Positions 1-9,043 of a stretch of 64,000 bases of DNA are shown piece after piece. The number at the start of each line of letters is the position of its first letter. Position 1 is the stretch's first letter. The DNA lies in the NCBI GenBank assembly GCA_031410595.1, contig JANNZM010000153.1, forward strand, positions 1 through 64,000, in the 5' to 3' direction. The notes under the pieces were generated by a model that saw only the letters and a program-made list of their open reading frames with translations, made no database searches and was not told the origin of the DNA. The stretch is from JANMCE01 sp031410595 (GTDB lineage Bacteria; Actinomycetota; Acidimicrobiia; Acidimicrobiales; Ilumatobacteraceae). The position numbers and the translations under genes were made by a program.

Positions 1-3000
1 CCCCGCATCAACGACCGTCACGTTCAACACCACGGCGGCGGCATCGGCAGGAACACCGGCACGACCGGTCACCTGCACCTCGGTCACCGAGCCAGCCGGA
101 CGAACACCGATGCCGTTCGACTGCCCATCAACCGTCGCCGAGTTGAAACGTGATTCGAGGATGCGTGCCGGCTCCAACGACGCGAGCGGCGCCCCGCCGC
201 CGAACGACACCTTCGCCGTATCGGCGAGCACGACGCTATCGATCTCGTCGGTGGCGGTGTAGGTCACGCTCTCGGCAACCCCGTCGGTGACCGTGAACGT
301 CACCACGCCCTTGGCATCGGAGAGTCCACTGGCCGTCGAAATCACCGACTTACTCGCAGCACCCTGCGCCAGACTCACCGCCCGACCCTCCATCGGCACA
401 CCGCCATTGTCGACGATGGTCACCGTGACGGTCGCCTTGGTCACGCCATCGGCGGCAACCGAGCGTGGGCTTGAGGTCACGGTCGATTTCGATGGGCTCG
501 GCCCGACCCCGAAGTTCACGACATCGGCCTGGGTGAGGGTCACATTGTCGGTGACGTCGAACGCCGTGTACGCCACCGATTCCGCGACCATGTTCGTCAC
601 GGTGAACGTCACGAGGCCATCCGCACCCGACGGTCCACTGGCCGGGGAGATCACCGACGAGCTCCCACCGCCGTTGACGCCCTGCTTCAACGTGACGACC
701 TTGCCGGCAACCGGTTCACCGCCATCGTCGACCAGCGTCACGGTGATCGTGGATGGGGTGACCCCATCGTTCGGTACCGAACCGGGACCGGCCGACACGA
801 ACGAATCAGAGTCCGACACCGACGCGTCGGCAAACGTCACGATCGGTTTCTGCGTGATCGCCACGCCATCGACCGTTGCCGTGTAAGTCGCGGTTTCCAA
901 CACCGTGTCGGTGACGCTGAACGTCACAATGCCGTTGTCGTCCGACGGACCGCTCGCGTCGCCGATCACCGAAGAGGTGCCCGCCCCCTGGGCCAATGTC
1001 ACGGTCTTGTCCGAAACGGGCCGACCGGCGGCGTCCTTCACGGCCACCGTCACGGTGGCGTCGCTCTTTCCGTTAGCGGGCACCTTCAGGGGCTCCGCCA
1101 TCACCGTCGTCTTGGATGCCGACGGTGCACCGGCACCGAACACGATGTCGCGGGTCTGATCGAGCACCACGCTGTCGGAGGTGTCGGTCGCGGTATATGT
1201 CACCGTTTCCGCTGTGGCGTTCTTGACCGTGAACGTGACCACACCGTTCGCGCCTGATGGGCCGCTGGCCGCGGAGATCACCGACTTGCCCGCACCCTGG
1301 GCCAACGTAACGGTCTTACCCGCCACTGGTGCAACACCTTCGTCCTTCAGCGTCACGGTCACCGTCGAGGTCGTTACGCCATCGGAAATTACCGATGCGG
1401 GAGACACCGCGACATCGGACTCGCGTGCCGAGACCGACGCAGCGGTGAACGTCACCTCGGTCGTCTGGGTGATCGTGACGTTGTCGGTCGTGTTCTTGGC
1501 GGTGTACGTCACAGCCTCGGGCGTCGAGTGCTTCACGGTGAACGTCACGACGCCATTGGCGTCACTCGCACCGCTCGGCAGGGAGATCACCGACGACTTG
1601 CCCCCTTGATCCAGTGTCACTATTTTGCCGACGAGCGGACCGCCCGCGCCCTTCAGCGTGACCTTCACCGTCGCAGTCGTCGTGCCGTTCGCTGGCACCG
1701 AGCCGGGCTCGGCCGACACCGTCGAGTTCGATCCTTCCGATGGCGGCGTGCCCGCGGTACTAAAGGTGACTGTGGCTTTGTGCGTGATGGCCACGTTGTC
1801 GGTGGTGTTCGTCGCGGCGTAGGTCACCACTTCGGGCGTCGAGCTCTTGACGGTGAACGTGACCAGACCGTTCGAATCGGACAGCCCGCTCGGCGCGGAG
1901 ATTAGCGACGACTTGCCCCCTTGATCCAGCGTTACTGCCTTGCCGACGAGCGGCGCGCCACCCGCGTCTTTCAGGGTCACCGTTACCATCGAGGCGGTCG
2001 TGCCGTCGGCCGGCACCGAACCGGGTGCAGCCGCGGTCGTCGACTTGGAGGTCGATGCGGTTGCGGCCGCACCAACCGTCGGCCCCAGCGGGCAGAGCGA
2101 GCCGTCTCCCACGATGTTGTACGGCCCGAGCAGATTGTTCGACGGGCCACCCCACGATTTCTCGAAGTTGGACAGCGGCGCCGGTAATGCAAGCGCGACA
2201 TGCGCGGCCCAATGCAGCGACGCACAAATATCCCATTGCACCTGACCCGACGGCGGCCACGGCGGCGTCTGGAACTGCGCCTGGATCACGCCGGCAGCAG
2301 TCAGGCCGACACCGACGTTCGCCTGCAGCGGACCGGTGTTCGGGCCGAGCTGCAACCAGAGCGGCGTCACGCTCAACGTTCCCTTGATGCCCGCTTCGAC
2401 CTTGGTCGAGATGCAATCCTTGGTGGGGTTGTCATTCGCGTCGACGCATCGCACGTTTGGCTTGCCAAATCCTCCGGTGTCGTCGCGTCCCTCTACCGAA
2501 GGCACCCAGCCACCCGTGAACCCATACGTTCCTTTGGCGATCGTGACCGACAGCGTGATCGACCCCTCGATCGATCCACCGATAACGACATATAGCCCGA
2601 CGACATTTTGAATGTTGAGTGGCGGTGGGAACGGGATCTCCACACACCCCTGCACCTTCGCGGTGAGCGTCACCGAGAACACGATTGGTTCGCTCACCGT
2701 CAACGTCGCCTCGCCGATGACCGCTTCGGGAATCTTCGCGTTGGAATACGACAGGTTCACCTCGGCGTCGAGCTTGGCCTTTCCGGTCAGCCCGGCCTTG
2801 ACACCGACCGACGCACCAACGCCATTGGTCATGCCGAGCGCGAGACCGCACGCCGGGCTGGCGGTGCCGCCGCCGAACTCCTTGGTCTTTTCGAAACTGA
2901 ACTGCGACAGGTCCTGTTCGGGGATCGAGAACGTGGAGCGGTGCACGTACAAGTACTCGTCGGCACATCCGGTGATGAGCACATTGCAAAGTTGGTTGCT

Positions 3001-3819
3001 CAGGCCGTTCGCGGCGTCGGCCGAGAACACCGACACGCCGTAGTTCTGCACGCCGGCCTTGCCCGACACGAACGCCGGAGGAACGACCGTGAACTGGTCG
3101 TTGCCTTTCGGCGTGATCTGCGTAGTGGCCACGCCGTACCAACCGACACCGATCTGATATCCGCCGAACCAGAACGCTTCGGGTGCTGCGCTCGATCCGG
3201 TCTCGACCACGACGCCGTTGGTTGCCGTGTCGGTCGGGTTACCACCGCTGTCGGGACCGTACGGTGGTTTCACTGATTTCACGACGGGAATCGCGCCGCC
3301 GCTCGCGATGGCCGTTCCACTCACCGTCGTTCCGGCGATCTCTTTCTCGTCGGTATCGAACAGCTTCACCGTGATGGTCTCGCCAGCGATGATGTGGCTG
3401 AAACAGGTGGCACCCACGTTCCCGACGCCGAGCACGAGCTCCGTCGCCGATGACGCGCCGATCACCACATAGCAGTACGGCGGCGCGCAGAGGGACCAGA
3501 AGCACCGCCCCGTGCCCACCCCCGCCCGCCAACCCGCACTACTCGAAACCTGCACGAAGTGCGCCTTGTTGCCAACGCCCGCGCCGCTTGCGATGCCAAT
3601 CTCATCGCGCGGCGCCACGGGCATATCGGTACCGGTGATGACGATCGTCGACAACGTGTTCGTGGCGAAGTCGTTCGATGCGTTCGCGGCCACGATCGGC
3701 TGCAGGTTCATCGCAATCGCGGCCGACGCCGGGGGGGCGAAAGTCGCGAGACCACTGACCGTCAGAGCGACGGCCACGACAACGGAAACACCACGACGTA
3801 CAGCGTGAACAAGGTGCAT
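1..3819 (-). CDS. Large secreted protein with six tandem bacterial Ig-like (Big_1/invasin-type) domains, C-terminus outside window
   Basis: One open frame of 1273 codons runs from ATG 3819 off the left edge without a stop. A strong ribosome site (GAGGGGGAG) lies 6 bases upstream. Residues 1-33 form a signal peptide (Arg-rich start, hydrophobic core, ending PPASA). Residues about 35-590 are a beta-rich, Cys-containing region I do not recognise. From about residue 590 to 1203 there are six copies of a roughly 103-residue unit of the form GSVPADG..TVTV.L.D..G.PV.GK.VTL.QG..SSVIS..SG.SD.NG.VTFTV, typical of Big_1/invasin Ig-like domains. Residues 1205-1273 begin another repeat type (LEPARILESR, then RAGVPADAAAVVLNVT) common in secreted actinobacterial proteins. 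The protein is probably exported and acts as an adhesin or surface-stalk protein; the family is known, the function here is inferred. Confidence 0.85.
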   Translation of the reverse strand, partial: MHLVHAVRRGVSVVVAVALTVSGLATFAPPASAAIAMNLQPIVAANASNDFATNTLSTIVITGTDMPVAPRDEIGIASGAGVGNKAHFVQVSSSAGWRAGVGTGRCFWSLCAPPYCYVVIGASSATELVLGVGNVGATCFSHIIAGETITVKLFDTDEKEIAGTTVSGTAIASGGAIPVVKSVKPPYGPDSGGNPTDTATNGVVVETGSSAAPEAFWFGGYQIGVGWYGVATTQITPKGNDQFTVVPPAFVSGKAGVQNYGVSVFSADAANGLSNQLCNVLITGCADEYLYVHRSTFSIPEQDLSQFSFEKTKEFGGGTASPACGLALGMTNGVGASVGVKAGLTGKAKLDAEVNLSYSNAKIPEAVIGEATLTVSEPIVFSVTLTAKVQGCVEIPFPPPLNIQNVVGLYVVIGGSIEGSITLSVTIAKGTYGFTGGWVPSVEGRDDTGGFGKPNVRCVDANDNPTKDCISTKVEAGIKGTLSVTPLWLQLGPNTGPLQANVGVGLTAAGVIQAQFQTPPWPPSGQVQWDICASLHWAAHVALALPAPLSNFEKSWGGPSNNLLGPYNIVGDGSLCPLGPTVGAAATASTSKSTTAAAPGSVPADGTTASMVTVTLKDAGGAPLVGKAVTLDQGGKSSLISAPSGLSDSNGLVTFTVKSSTPEVVTYAATNTTDNVAITHKATVTFSTAGTPPSEGSNSTVSAEPGSVPANGTTTATVKVTLKGAGGPLVGKIVTLDQGGKSSVISLPSGASDANGVVTFTVKHSTPEAVTYTAKNTTDNVTITQTTEVTFTAASVSARESDVAVSPASVISDGVTTSTVTVTLKDEGVAPVAGKTVTLAQGAGKSVISAASGPSGANGVVTFTVKNATAETVTYTATDTSDSVVLDQTRDIVFGAGAPSASKTTVMAEPLKVPANGKSDATVTVAVKDAAGRPVSDKTVTLAQGAGTSSVIGDASGPSDDNGIVTFSVTDTVLETATYTATVDGVAITQKPIVTFADASVSDSDSFVSAGPGSVPNDGVTPSTITVTLVDDGGEPVAGKVVTLKQGVNGGGSSSVISPASGPSGADGLVTFTVTNMVAESVAYTAFDVTDNVTLTQADVVNFGVGPSPSKSTVTSSPRSVAADGVTKATVTVTIVDNGGVPMEGRAVSLAQGAASKSVISTASGLSDAKGVVTFTVTDGVAESVTYTATDEIDSVVLADTAKVSFGGGAPLASLEPARILESRFNSATVDGQSNGIGVRPAGSVTEVQVTGRAGVPADAAAVVLNVTVVDAG
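205..2056 (-). repeat. Six tandem Ig-like domain repeats of about 305-320 bp
   Basis: The codons for the GSVPADG-like start of each unit lie near 2015, 1692, 1385, 1075, 770 and 450, giving spacings of 305-320 bp. All units are in frame and separated by short Ser/Thr/Ala-rich linkers. The first two units share near-identical DNA around their LDQGGKSS segments (about 1590-1620 and 1906-1936), which suggests recent duplication. Confidence 0.85.
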
Positions 3820-4013
3820 ACGGGCTCCCCCTCGAAGAACAAATGTGCGCAACTCTTACGGTAGGCCAAATGGACCACGGAACGGCGCCCGCAGTCTGTC
3901 ACAGTCAAGACACCTCGCGTGACAATCGTCACGTCTCAGCAGCACTCGGCGGACTGCGTTCCGGACGAATCGCCTGTTCTGCGGACTGCACAACACTCGG
4001 CGGACTGGATGTG

Positions 4014-4060
4014 CGGGACTCTTAATCCGCAGGTTCTGGGTTCGACTCCCAGGGGGCGCA
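4014..4060 (+). other. 3' half of a tRNA-Lys(CTT), probable attachment-site remnant
   Basis: The anticodon loop CTCTTAA (anticodon CTT at 4021-4023), a perfect T-arm (CTGGG-TTCGACT-CCCAG, 4036-4052) and an acceptor 3' strand ending GGGGCGC plus discriminator A at 4060 are present. No D-arm or matching 5' acceptor strand is found within tRNA distance upstream, and the lower anticodon stem is mismatched. A tRNA 3' half alone is what site-specific integration into a tRNA gene leaves behind. No integrase is seen nearby. Confidence 0.6.
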
Positions 4061-4105
4061 CAACAAAATCACCAGGCCACAGCCAGTTCTCATAGACCTT
4101 CTGCA

Positions 4106-4216
4106 CTGACGGTCATCGATCTGGCGACGAACCTGGCCATCGGCACCGAACGCGCAGCCAAACTGCTCGGCGTCTCGCGTCCGTGGCTTACCCGCCGCTT
4201 TTCGCCCGCACGTTGA
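4106..4216 (+). pseudogene. Fragment of an excisionase/antitoxin-type helix-turn-helix protein
   Basis: A 36-codon open stretch reads LTVIDLATNL, then ERAAKLLGVSRPWLTRRF before a stop. The AAKLLGVSRPWL segment matches the DNA-recognition helices of excisionase-family (MerR-like) proteins, which are also found in RelE/MazF-type antitoxins. There is no start codon, no second half (the usual EG.IP segment is missing) and no partner gene. It follows the tRNA-Lys fragment by 45 bp, so both probably belong to one decayed integrated element. Confidence 0.45.
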
Positions 4217-4488
4217 TCGAGTGGGTCGGATCACTTCCAGAACGCTGACAGCCAAGGGCGGACACTCCGCTCGACGGATAATCCGCGAAGTGCAGCGGGT
4301 TAATCCTGCCCCGGAGGTGCCGATCAGGGCACTCGATAACAGCGCCGCATATCGAGCGTCGGCACGCGCCAAGCTCACCCCGTCGTGAGAACGGATTCGT
4401 CACCGCGTCCGTCGTTGACCCGTTCGGCGACGTGCTCGGTATAATTCCTACCCGCACTACTCGACATCCTCCCCCACCAGGAACACCA

Positions 4489-5076
4489 ATGACGACCCAT
4501 GTTCGACCGAACGGCGACGGGCTCGACATCCATACGTTCAAGACCGCCACCGACCTCGACCGATGGCTGAAACACCACCATCAAACGAGCCCCGGTATCT
4601 GGGTCCGCCTGTTCAAGGCCAACACAGCCCGACCTTGCCCGTCGTTCATGGATCTGCTCGAACTCACCCTCGCCTACGGATGGAGCGAAAGCCAACGACG
4701 CAGCTACGACAACCAGTCGTTCCTACAGCGAATCACACCGCGCAGCACCAAGGGCACGACCTCGGAACGAAACCGACAGGTCGCTGAGCGCCTCATCGCA
4801 CAAGGCAAAATGACCGACGCCGGCCGAACGGCCCTCGGACTAACGAGGCTCCGGCGAATCCAACTCATCGATGGAGAGGGTATCGATTGGGTCGTCAAAC
4901 ATCCCCACGTGATCGGAGTCCCACGGCCACCTTCGTACGTATCCATGGCGCGTTGGCGAATGCGCATCTTGCGTGAGCGTGAGATACACCGACGACTTCA
5001 GCCTGGCTCGTTGGGCTCCGGTGCATCTTCGTCGGGAAACAAAACGCCCCTTGCGGGTGCATCGGGGTCGACCTGA
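4489..5076 (+). CDS. YdeI/OmpD-associated family protein with replaced C-terminus
   Basis: ATG 4489 is chosen because AGGA lies 7 bases upstream; a longer in-frame start has no ribosome site. The 195-residue product matches the YdeI/OmpD-associated (bacteriocin-protection) family over residues 10-117, with the conserved pattern F.T..DLDRWL, GIWVRLFKA, LAYGWSES and FLQRITPRS. After residue about 117 the similarity stops. The usual helical C-terminus is absent and the rest is low-complexity sequence antisense to the 4998-5237 gene. It was probably truncated by a rearrangement in this decayed patch. The cellular role of the family is unclear. Confidence 0.6.
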   Translation: MTTHVRPNGDGLDIHTFKTATDLDRWLKHHHQTSPGIWVRLFKANTARPCPSFMDLLELTLAYGWSESQRRSYDNQSFLQRITPRSTKGTTSERNRQVAERLIAQGKMTDAGRTALGLTRLRRIQLIDGEGIDWVVKHPHVIGVPRPPSYVSMARWRMRILREREIHRRLQPGSLGSGASSSGNKTPLAGASGST

Positions 5077-5237
5077 TCCTCTTCCGAGTCGTGGACACTT
5101 CCGCGATTGGTGTCACCGCTTTTTCCACTACCGGGATCGGGTTTAGTAGCAGCTTTCGCCTTCGCCAGTACGTCAGGATCGACCGGACCTGTGTTCCTAG
5201 CTGGCGACGGATCGGAAATGGCTGGTTGAGTGCTCAT
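4998..5237 (-). CDS. Small hypothetical acidic protein (79 aa)
   Basis: A polar product of 79 residues, rich in Pro, Asp, Glu and Gly and beginning MSTQPAISDPSP, with no membrane segment or recognisable domain. A weak ribosome site (AGAGG) precedes ATG 5237. It overlaps the tail of the YdeI-like gene on the other strand, and the amino-acid composition on this strand looks more protein-like than the opposite one. It may be a small stress-related protein; no function can be assigned. Confidence 0.4.
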   Translation of the reverse strand: MSTQPAISDPSPARNTGPVDPDVLAKAKAATKPDPGSGKSGDTNRGSVHDSEEDQVDPDAPARGVLFPDEDAPEPNEPG

Positions 5238-5345
5238 AGTAGGCCTCTACCCGTGCTGGGCCTCATTGAAACCGGCTCAGCAGCCGCCCACCGCTCATCG
5301 GGACGTTTACACTGGCAACCGCAAGAAGTGCAGGTGAAGCGGTCA

Positions 5346-6034
5346 TCAGGTGCTCACCCCTGCTCCACGGATACGGCTCTTGGCGAGAGTAAGTACGTGA
5401 AGTGTTCGACGCTCGCCGAGCATCAGGAATGCGGTCGGTCGCTCGGGTCCGGCCGCCCACATTGCGTCGAGTTCGCCGTCGAGATACGCCAATTGGATTT
5501 TTGGATGTACGTAACTGGCTCGACACACCGCCCGGGTATTGCCCAGCAGGGACGCCGCATGATCGATGGCATTGAGTAGGCCGACTTTGCTCGGCTCGCT
5601 CGCGCTGACGGCAAGCTCTTGCGCGGCGTCGGTCGTGGCGATCAGACGTGACCGCGTGCGGTTGACGTCGGCGTCGGGTCGAGGTATGAGAACAGGGTTT
5701 CCCCAGGAAGGTCCTGACACTGCCCCACAAGTCGCGCCAGTCGGCGATCATGAATCTCGACACGATGCCGCTGACCACTCTTGCAGTCGAAGCTGAACAC
5801 CACATCACCGGCCCGAACCTCAGCGTGCCGAGAACGAAAGGTCGAGAGCCCGTACGAACCGTTCGTTCGCCGGTATTCATCATTGCCGACGCGTATAGCG
5901 GTTCGGTCGAGAAGATTCACGACGAGCGCGGTCTGGCGTTCCTGTGGGATTTCGATCACGAAGGTCGTCCTCGATTCGCTGCCGCAGACGTGGAAGCGCA
6001 ATCGCGAACTCGGCGAGATGGTGTCTTCTTCCAT
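5346..6034 (-). pseudogene. Decayed DNA topoisomerase IB
   Basis: Two overlapping frames carry complementary parts of a eukaryote/poxvirus-type topoisomerase IB. The upstream part (5642-6034) has LLDRTAIRVGNDEYRRTNGS, YGLSTFRSRH, KSGQRHRVEI and CQDLPGETLFSYLD. The downstream part (5346-5720) has DAAQELAV and LGNTRAVCRASYVHP, including the catalytic tyrosine of the SYVHP motif. The central segment that normally carries KDFRTW is missing, a frameshift lies near 5660-5700, and most of the N-terminal domain (about 100 residues) is absent. The enzyme would normally relax supercoils by transient 3'-phosphotyrosine cleavage, and this copy cannot be functional. Confidence 0.75.
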
Positions 6035-6072
6035 GAGCGCTTCAATGTGGTAAGCAACCGTTCCCCGCTTGC

Positions 6073-6504
6073 CTATTGAGCACCATGTTCGGCCTCTGAG
6101 GCGATCATCGGCTGCGAAGAGGGAGCGGCGTTCAGATCGCGTAGATGCACGGTATCGTCATCGACGCGATCGATGCCGTCAGAAGCGACGAAGAAGTGAC
6201 CCCCCAGGAGATGATGTCGCTTTACCTTTATATAGCCAAGTCGAAGAAGTCGAACTGCATGTTCGTGCGGTACGTCGAGAAATTCGTCCGCTCCCGATGC
6301 GGCGAGGCCGAGGTCTTCTGGTAGAGCTGCCGTCATCGGGGCTATCGAGAATCCGGCCACGCTCATCGGGTTGCTGTTTCGTTCGTTCTGACCGTCGGCG
6401 GTCGTTGCGTTGGGGTCACCCATTTTCATGTCCGCGACGAAGCCGACTCTGTTGCCTTGGTGGTCGACGACGCGCATGCCGTTTTGAATCGTTGTGAGTA
6501 TCAC
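6073..6504 (-). CDS. PRC-barrel/DUF2171-like protein
   Basis: GTG 6504 is preferred because GAGGAG lies 5 bases upstream; an ATG at 6525 lacks a ribosome site. The 143-residue product begins ILTTIQNGMRVVDHQGNRVG, a PRC-barrel-like opening. It ends with LLRLGYIKVKRHHLLGGHFF then VASDGIDRVDDDTVHL, the pattern of DUF2171-type proteins. It is soluble and probably cytoplasmic. Such proteins accompany general-stress genes in soil and freshwater actinobacteria; the biochemical role is unknown. It lies just upstream of the broken topoisomerase IB on the same strand. Confidence 0.6.
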   Translation of the reverse strand: MILTTIQNGMRVVDHQGNRVGFVADMKMGDPNATTADGQNERNSNPMSVAGFSIAPMTAALPEDLGLAASGADEFLDVPHEHAVRLLRLGYIKVKRHHLLGGHFFVASDGIDRVDDDTVHLRDLNAAPSSQPMIASEAEHGAQ

Positions 6505-6640
6505 GATCTCCTCATTTCGCTGCATCGTGTCGGTACTGCCCTTTGCATCGACTCTCGTCTTCGCCGTTATGTCCTACCCGACCTCAGCAGCCGGCAAACC
6601 ATTTTGCTCTGACGTCTCGGCTGGATACCCGTTGCAGCGG

Positions 6641-6880
6641 CTATTCACACCGTCCGGGCGGTCGCCAAGCCAGCAATGCGGCCTGAGGTACCGGATCCGG
6701 CACCGGCGTTGGGCCAGGAGGCATGGGCATCGGATTGGGGATCGGATCAGGGGGCGTCGGAATCGGTCCTGGCACCGGTGGCACCGGGCCTGGCGTCGGA
6801 GGCAGAGGGATCGGATCGGATCCGGCCAGACAGGCAGATGTCCGTCGGGACCAGCCGACGGTTTTCCGAGTTGCGTTCAT
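6641..6880 (-). CDS. Possible small proline-rich protein
   Basis: From ATG 6880 the frame encodes about 79 residues with a repetitive P-x-P core (for example PLPPTPGPVPPVPGP and MPMPPGPTPVPDPVP) and no membrane segment. Proline-rich small proteins of this type occur in actinobacteria, but coding is not certain because a biased GC-rich repeat can open a frame by chance. The ribosome site is weak. Confidence 0.25.
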   Translation of the reverse strand: MNATRKTVGWSRRTSACLAGSDPIPLPPTPGPVPPVPGPIPTPPDPIPNPMPMPPGPTPVPDPVPQAALLAWRPPGRCE

Positions 6881-6981
6881 GCCGTCCACGATTCCCAGAT
6901 TTGGGCCGTAGTAAACCCACACTTCCTGAGAGCTCGGTCGCTCGCGTTTGGACACCCCTCCCCGGTGGGTAGACGACGGCC

Positions 6982-7215
6982 ATGTTCGACGTGGACTCCG
7001 CACACGTCATTGTCGACACCGGCAAATGGATATTCGGACATAAGCGGCTGGTACCCGGTGGCGTCGTTACCGACGTCGATCACCAGAACAAACGGGTTTT
7101 GGTGAAGTGCTCAAAGGATGAAATCAAGGCAGCGCCAGATTACGACGAGAGACTGTGGAGAAATGAGGATGACGCCTATCGCTCATCGCACATCGACTAC
7201 TACGGACGCTTCTAA
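6982..7215 (+). CDS. Short PRC-barrel domain protein
   Basis: The 77-residue product contains HVIVDTGKWIFGHKRLVPGG, VVTDVDHQNKRVLV and KDEIKAAPDYDE, then a C-terminal HIDYYGRF. This is the pattern of PRC-barrel proteins whose C-terminal half forms the beta-barrel. Longer relatives have an additional N-terminal part, so this may be a short variant or the surviving half of a longer gene. Its neighbour at 6073-6504 carries a related fold. The role is unknown, with stress tolerance inferred from context only. Confidence 0.55.
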   Translation: MFDVDSAHVIVDTGKWIFGHKRLVPGGVVTDVDHQNKRVLVKCSKDEIKAAPDYDERLWRNEDDAYRSSHIDYYGRF

Positions 7216-7260
7216 GCACGGCACGGTCCTTGACCTGAGCTAACGCCGTATCGCAGATCC

Positions 7261-8790
7261 TTAGACGTCTGTGGCTGCCGCTGCCGCGGTCGCGGTCGGT
7301 TCGTCGCTGCGGTGGTCGGTAAATCGCTCGACCGGCGTCTTGCCGCTGTCGATCTGATCGAATGACCAATCGGGCTGCTTGTTTCGGAACGACTGATCAA
7401 CCTCCTCGGACGCTCCTTCAACGCTGAGCAACTCTGCGATGAGCATCGGTTCCACCGGCGGGGCGCCGGGTTGGAAGCTTTCTTCGATCTCGCTGGTGAA
7501 GTGGTCGAGAATGCTGTTCAGCACCATCTGTTGTTGCCTCGCCAGGCTGCAACGGGCTCCATCGGCAACGGTGGCTATCAGCCCAATAACGGTGGTGAGA
7601 TCGTGAGGACTCGCCTGACCCTGTGCCGCCGACCGAAACAGAGCCGAAAGCGCAAGGCCGTCGTCCTTGCATGGCGTGCACTGACCGCATGATTCGATCG
7701 CCAGGAAGTGCGCCACGCCCGACGCCACACCGACGGCAGCCTTGTCGTCGCCGACAACGATGAATCCGGCCGAACCCAGCCCACTGCCCAAGTCCCGCAT
7801 CGCCTCATGCGATAGTGCCACGTCGAGTTCGTCGTGACTCAGCACGGAACTCGAAACGCCAACGAGAACCATTTTGACCTTTCGCCCGGCGATTGCGCCG
7901 CCGCCCGCACGTTCGATCACGTCTCGCAGCGACGTACCCATTGGCACCTCGCACACGCCTGGTCGATCGACATCGCCGGTGACCGTGCAAACGATCGTTC
8001 CCGGAGACTCGTTCGTGCCGACTTCACGGAACCACGTCGCACCCTTGGCAACGATCGCCGGCACGTTCGCCATGGTTTCCACGTTGTTGACCAGCACCGG
8101 CGGTGCCTCGGTTTCGTCATCGGGCGACGCCATTTGAATGTTGGCCGCCAGTCCACTTCCGGACGAGACGTCGCTATCGGAACGCACCACTTCGTGAACG
8201 CCTCGGCGATATGGCGGAGCGATGCGGGGAAACGGAGGTCGCCCATCGATTACTTCGAGCAGCGCCGTTTCCTCGCCGAAGAGATACTCCGCCGGACCAT
8301 CGACGATGCGAAGAGATATACCCGAACTCCAGTCCGCCTCCTCAACTTCGGCAATGGCACTTCGGACCCTTTCCCGTTGATCATCGAATCGCAATTTCGT
8401 CGCAATAACGATTTCCGAGGCGTCCATCGCCCACGCTGCGATCAACGCGCCCTCCACCACGGCGTACGGGTTGGCGACCATGATGGCTCGGTCTTTGAAC
8501 GTGCCCGGTTCCCCCTCGGCCGCGTTGACGACAACCGTTGTAGGGAGACGCGGTGACGCGCTCGCTCGGATCGTTTTCCATTTTTCACCCGTCGGAAAGC
8601 CAGCGCCGCCCCGCCCGACCAAGCCAGAAGCGATGATCTCGTCAATCACCACCTCGGGCGCAACGCGCCGGGCCGCCGCGAGCCCCGCACCGCCTCCGCT
8701 AGCGACATATTCGTCGAGCGAAGCGAAAGGGTTCGGTGGCAACACCCGCCACGACCCTTTGTCGTCCGATGACGTGGGCGCTACTGACAT
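7261..8790 (-). CDS. NuoF-like NADH-binding flavo-iron-sulfur protein, stand-alone
   Basis: The 509-residue product resembles the 51-kDa subunit of complex I and HoxF/FdhB-type diaphorases. The FMN/NADH loop GRGGAGFPTG is at residues 59-68 and NAAEGEPGTFKDR follows near 89. The SLBB-type linker lies near 265-315. Four cysteines for a 4Fe-4S cluster are at 368, 371 and 374 (ESCGQCTPC) and 414 (RCSLA). It therefore probably oxidises NAD(P)H and passes electrons to a partner. No NuoE or NuoG gene is adjacent. The gene is divergent from the P450-like gene at 9044, so it could supply electrons there; that link is inference. The C-terminus (from about residue 440) is not conserved. Confidence 0.8.
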   Translation of the reverse strand: MSVAPTSSDDKGSWRVLPPNPFASLDEYVASGGGAGLAAARRVAPEVVIDEIIASGLVGRGGAGFPTGEKWKTIRASASPRLPTTVVVNAAEGEPGTFKDRAIMVANPYAVVEGALIAAWAMDASEIVIATKLRFDDQRERVRSAIAEVEEADWSSGISLRIVDGPAEYLFGEETALLEVIDGRPPFPRIAPPYRRGVHEVVRSDSDVSSGSGLAANIQMASPDDETEAPPVLVNNVETMANVPAIVAKGATWFREVGTNESPGTIVCTVTGDVDRPGVCEVPMGTSLRDVIERAGGGAIAGRKVKMVLVGVSSSVLSHDELDVALSHEAMRDLGSGLGSAGFIVVGDDKAAVGVASGVAHFLAIESCGQCTPCKDDGLALSALFRSAAQGQASPHDLTTVIGLIATVADGARCSLARQQQMVLNSILDHFTSEIEESFQPGAPPVEPMLIAELLSVEGASEEVDQSFRNKQPDWSFDQIDSGKTPVERFTDHRSDEPTATAAAAATDV

Positions 8791-9043
8791 ATCCGCATCG
8801 ACATTTCAATCAAGGTCTCGGATGAATTCCTTGACGGGTCCTCAATGGCCTCCGCGTTGTCCTTTTCGTCTGGTGCCACGAGTAGCACCTACCCACAGAC
8901 GGTCGACATGAAACGTCGCGTTTGGCCCCCACGGAGGAACCTGCAACCCGGCATCGATCACCTGGTCCGGTGAATACAACGGCGATCCGAAGCGGGTTTG
9001 AGCTTCGGCGCGAACCGAAACGTGAGTGGGGCACACTTGACCC

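Noticed and set aside
287..2611. Plus-strand Val/Thr/Pro-rich frames across the Ig-repeat region
   Set aside because: They are the complement of the large minus-strand secreted gene, follow its repeat pattern, and lack ribosome sites.
3840..4060. A complete tRNA at 3987-4060
   Set aside because: Only the 3' half folds. No D-arm and no 5' acceptor pairing with GGGGCGC is found at the right distance.
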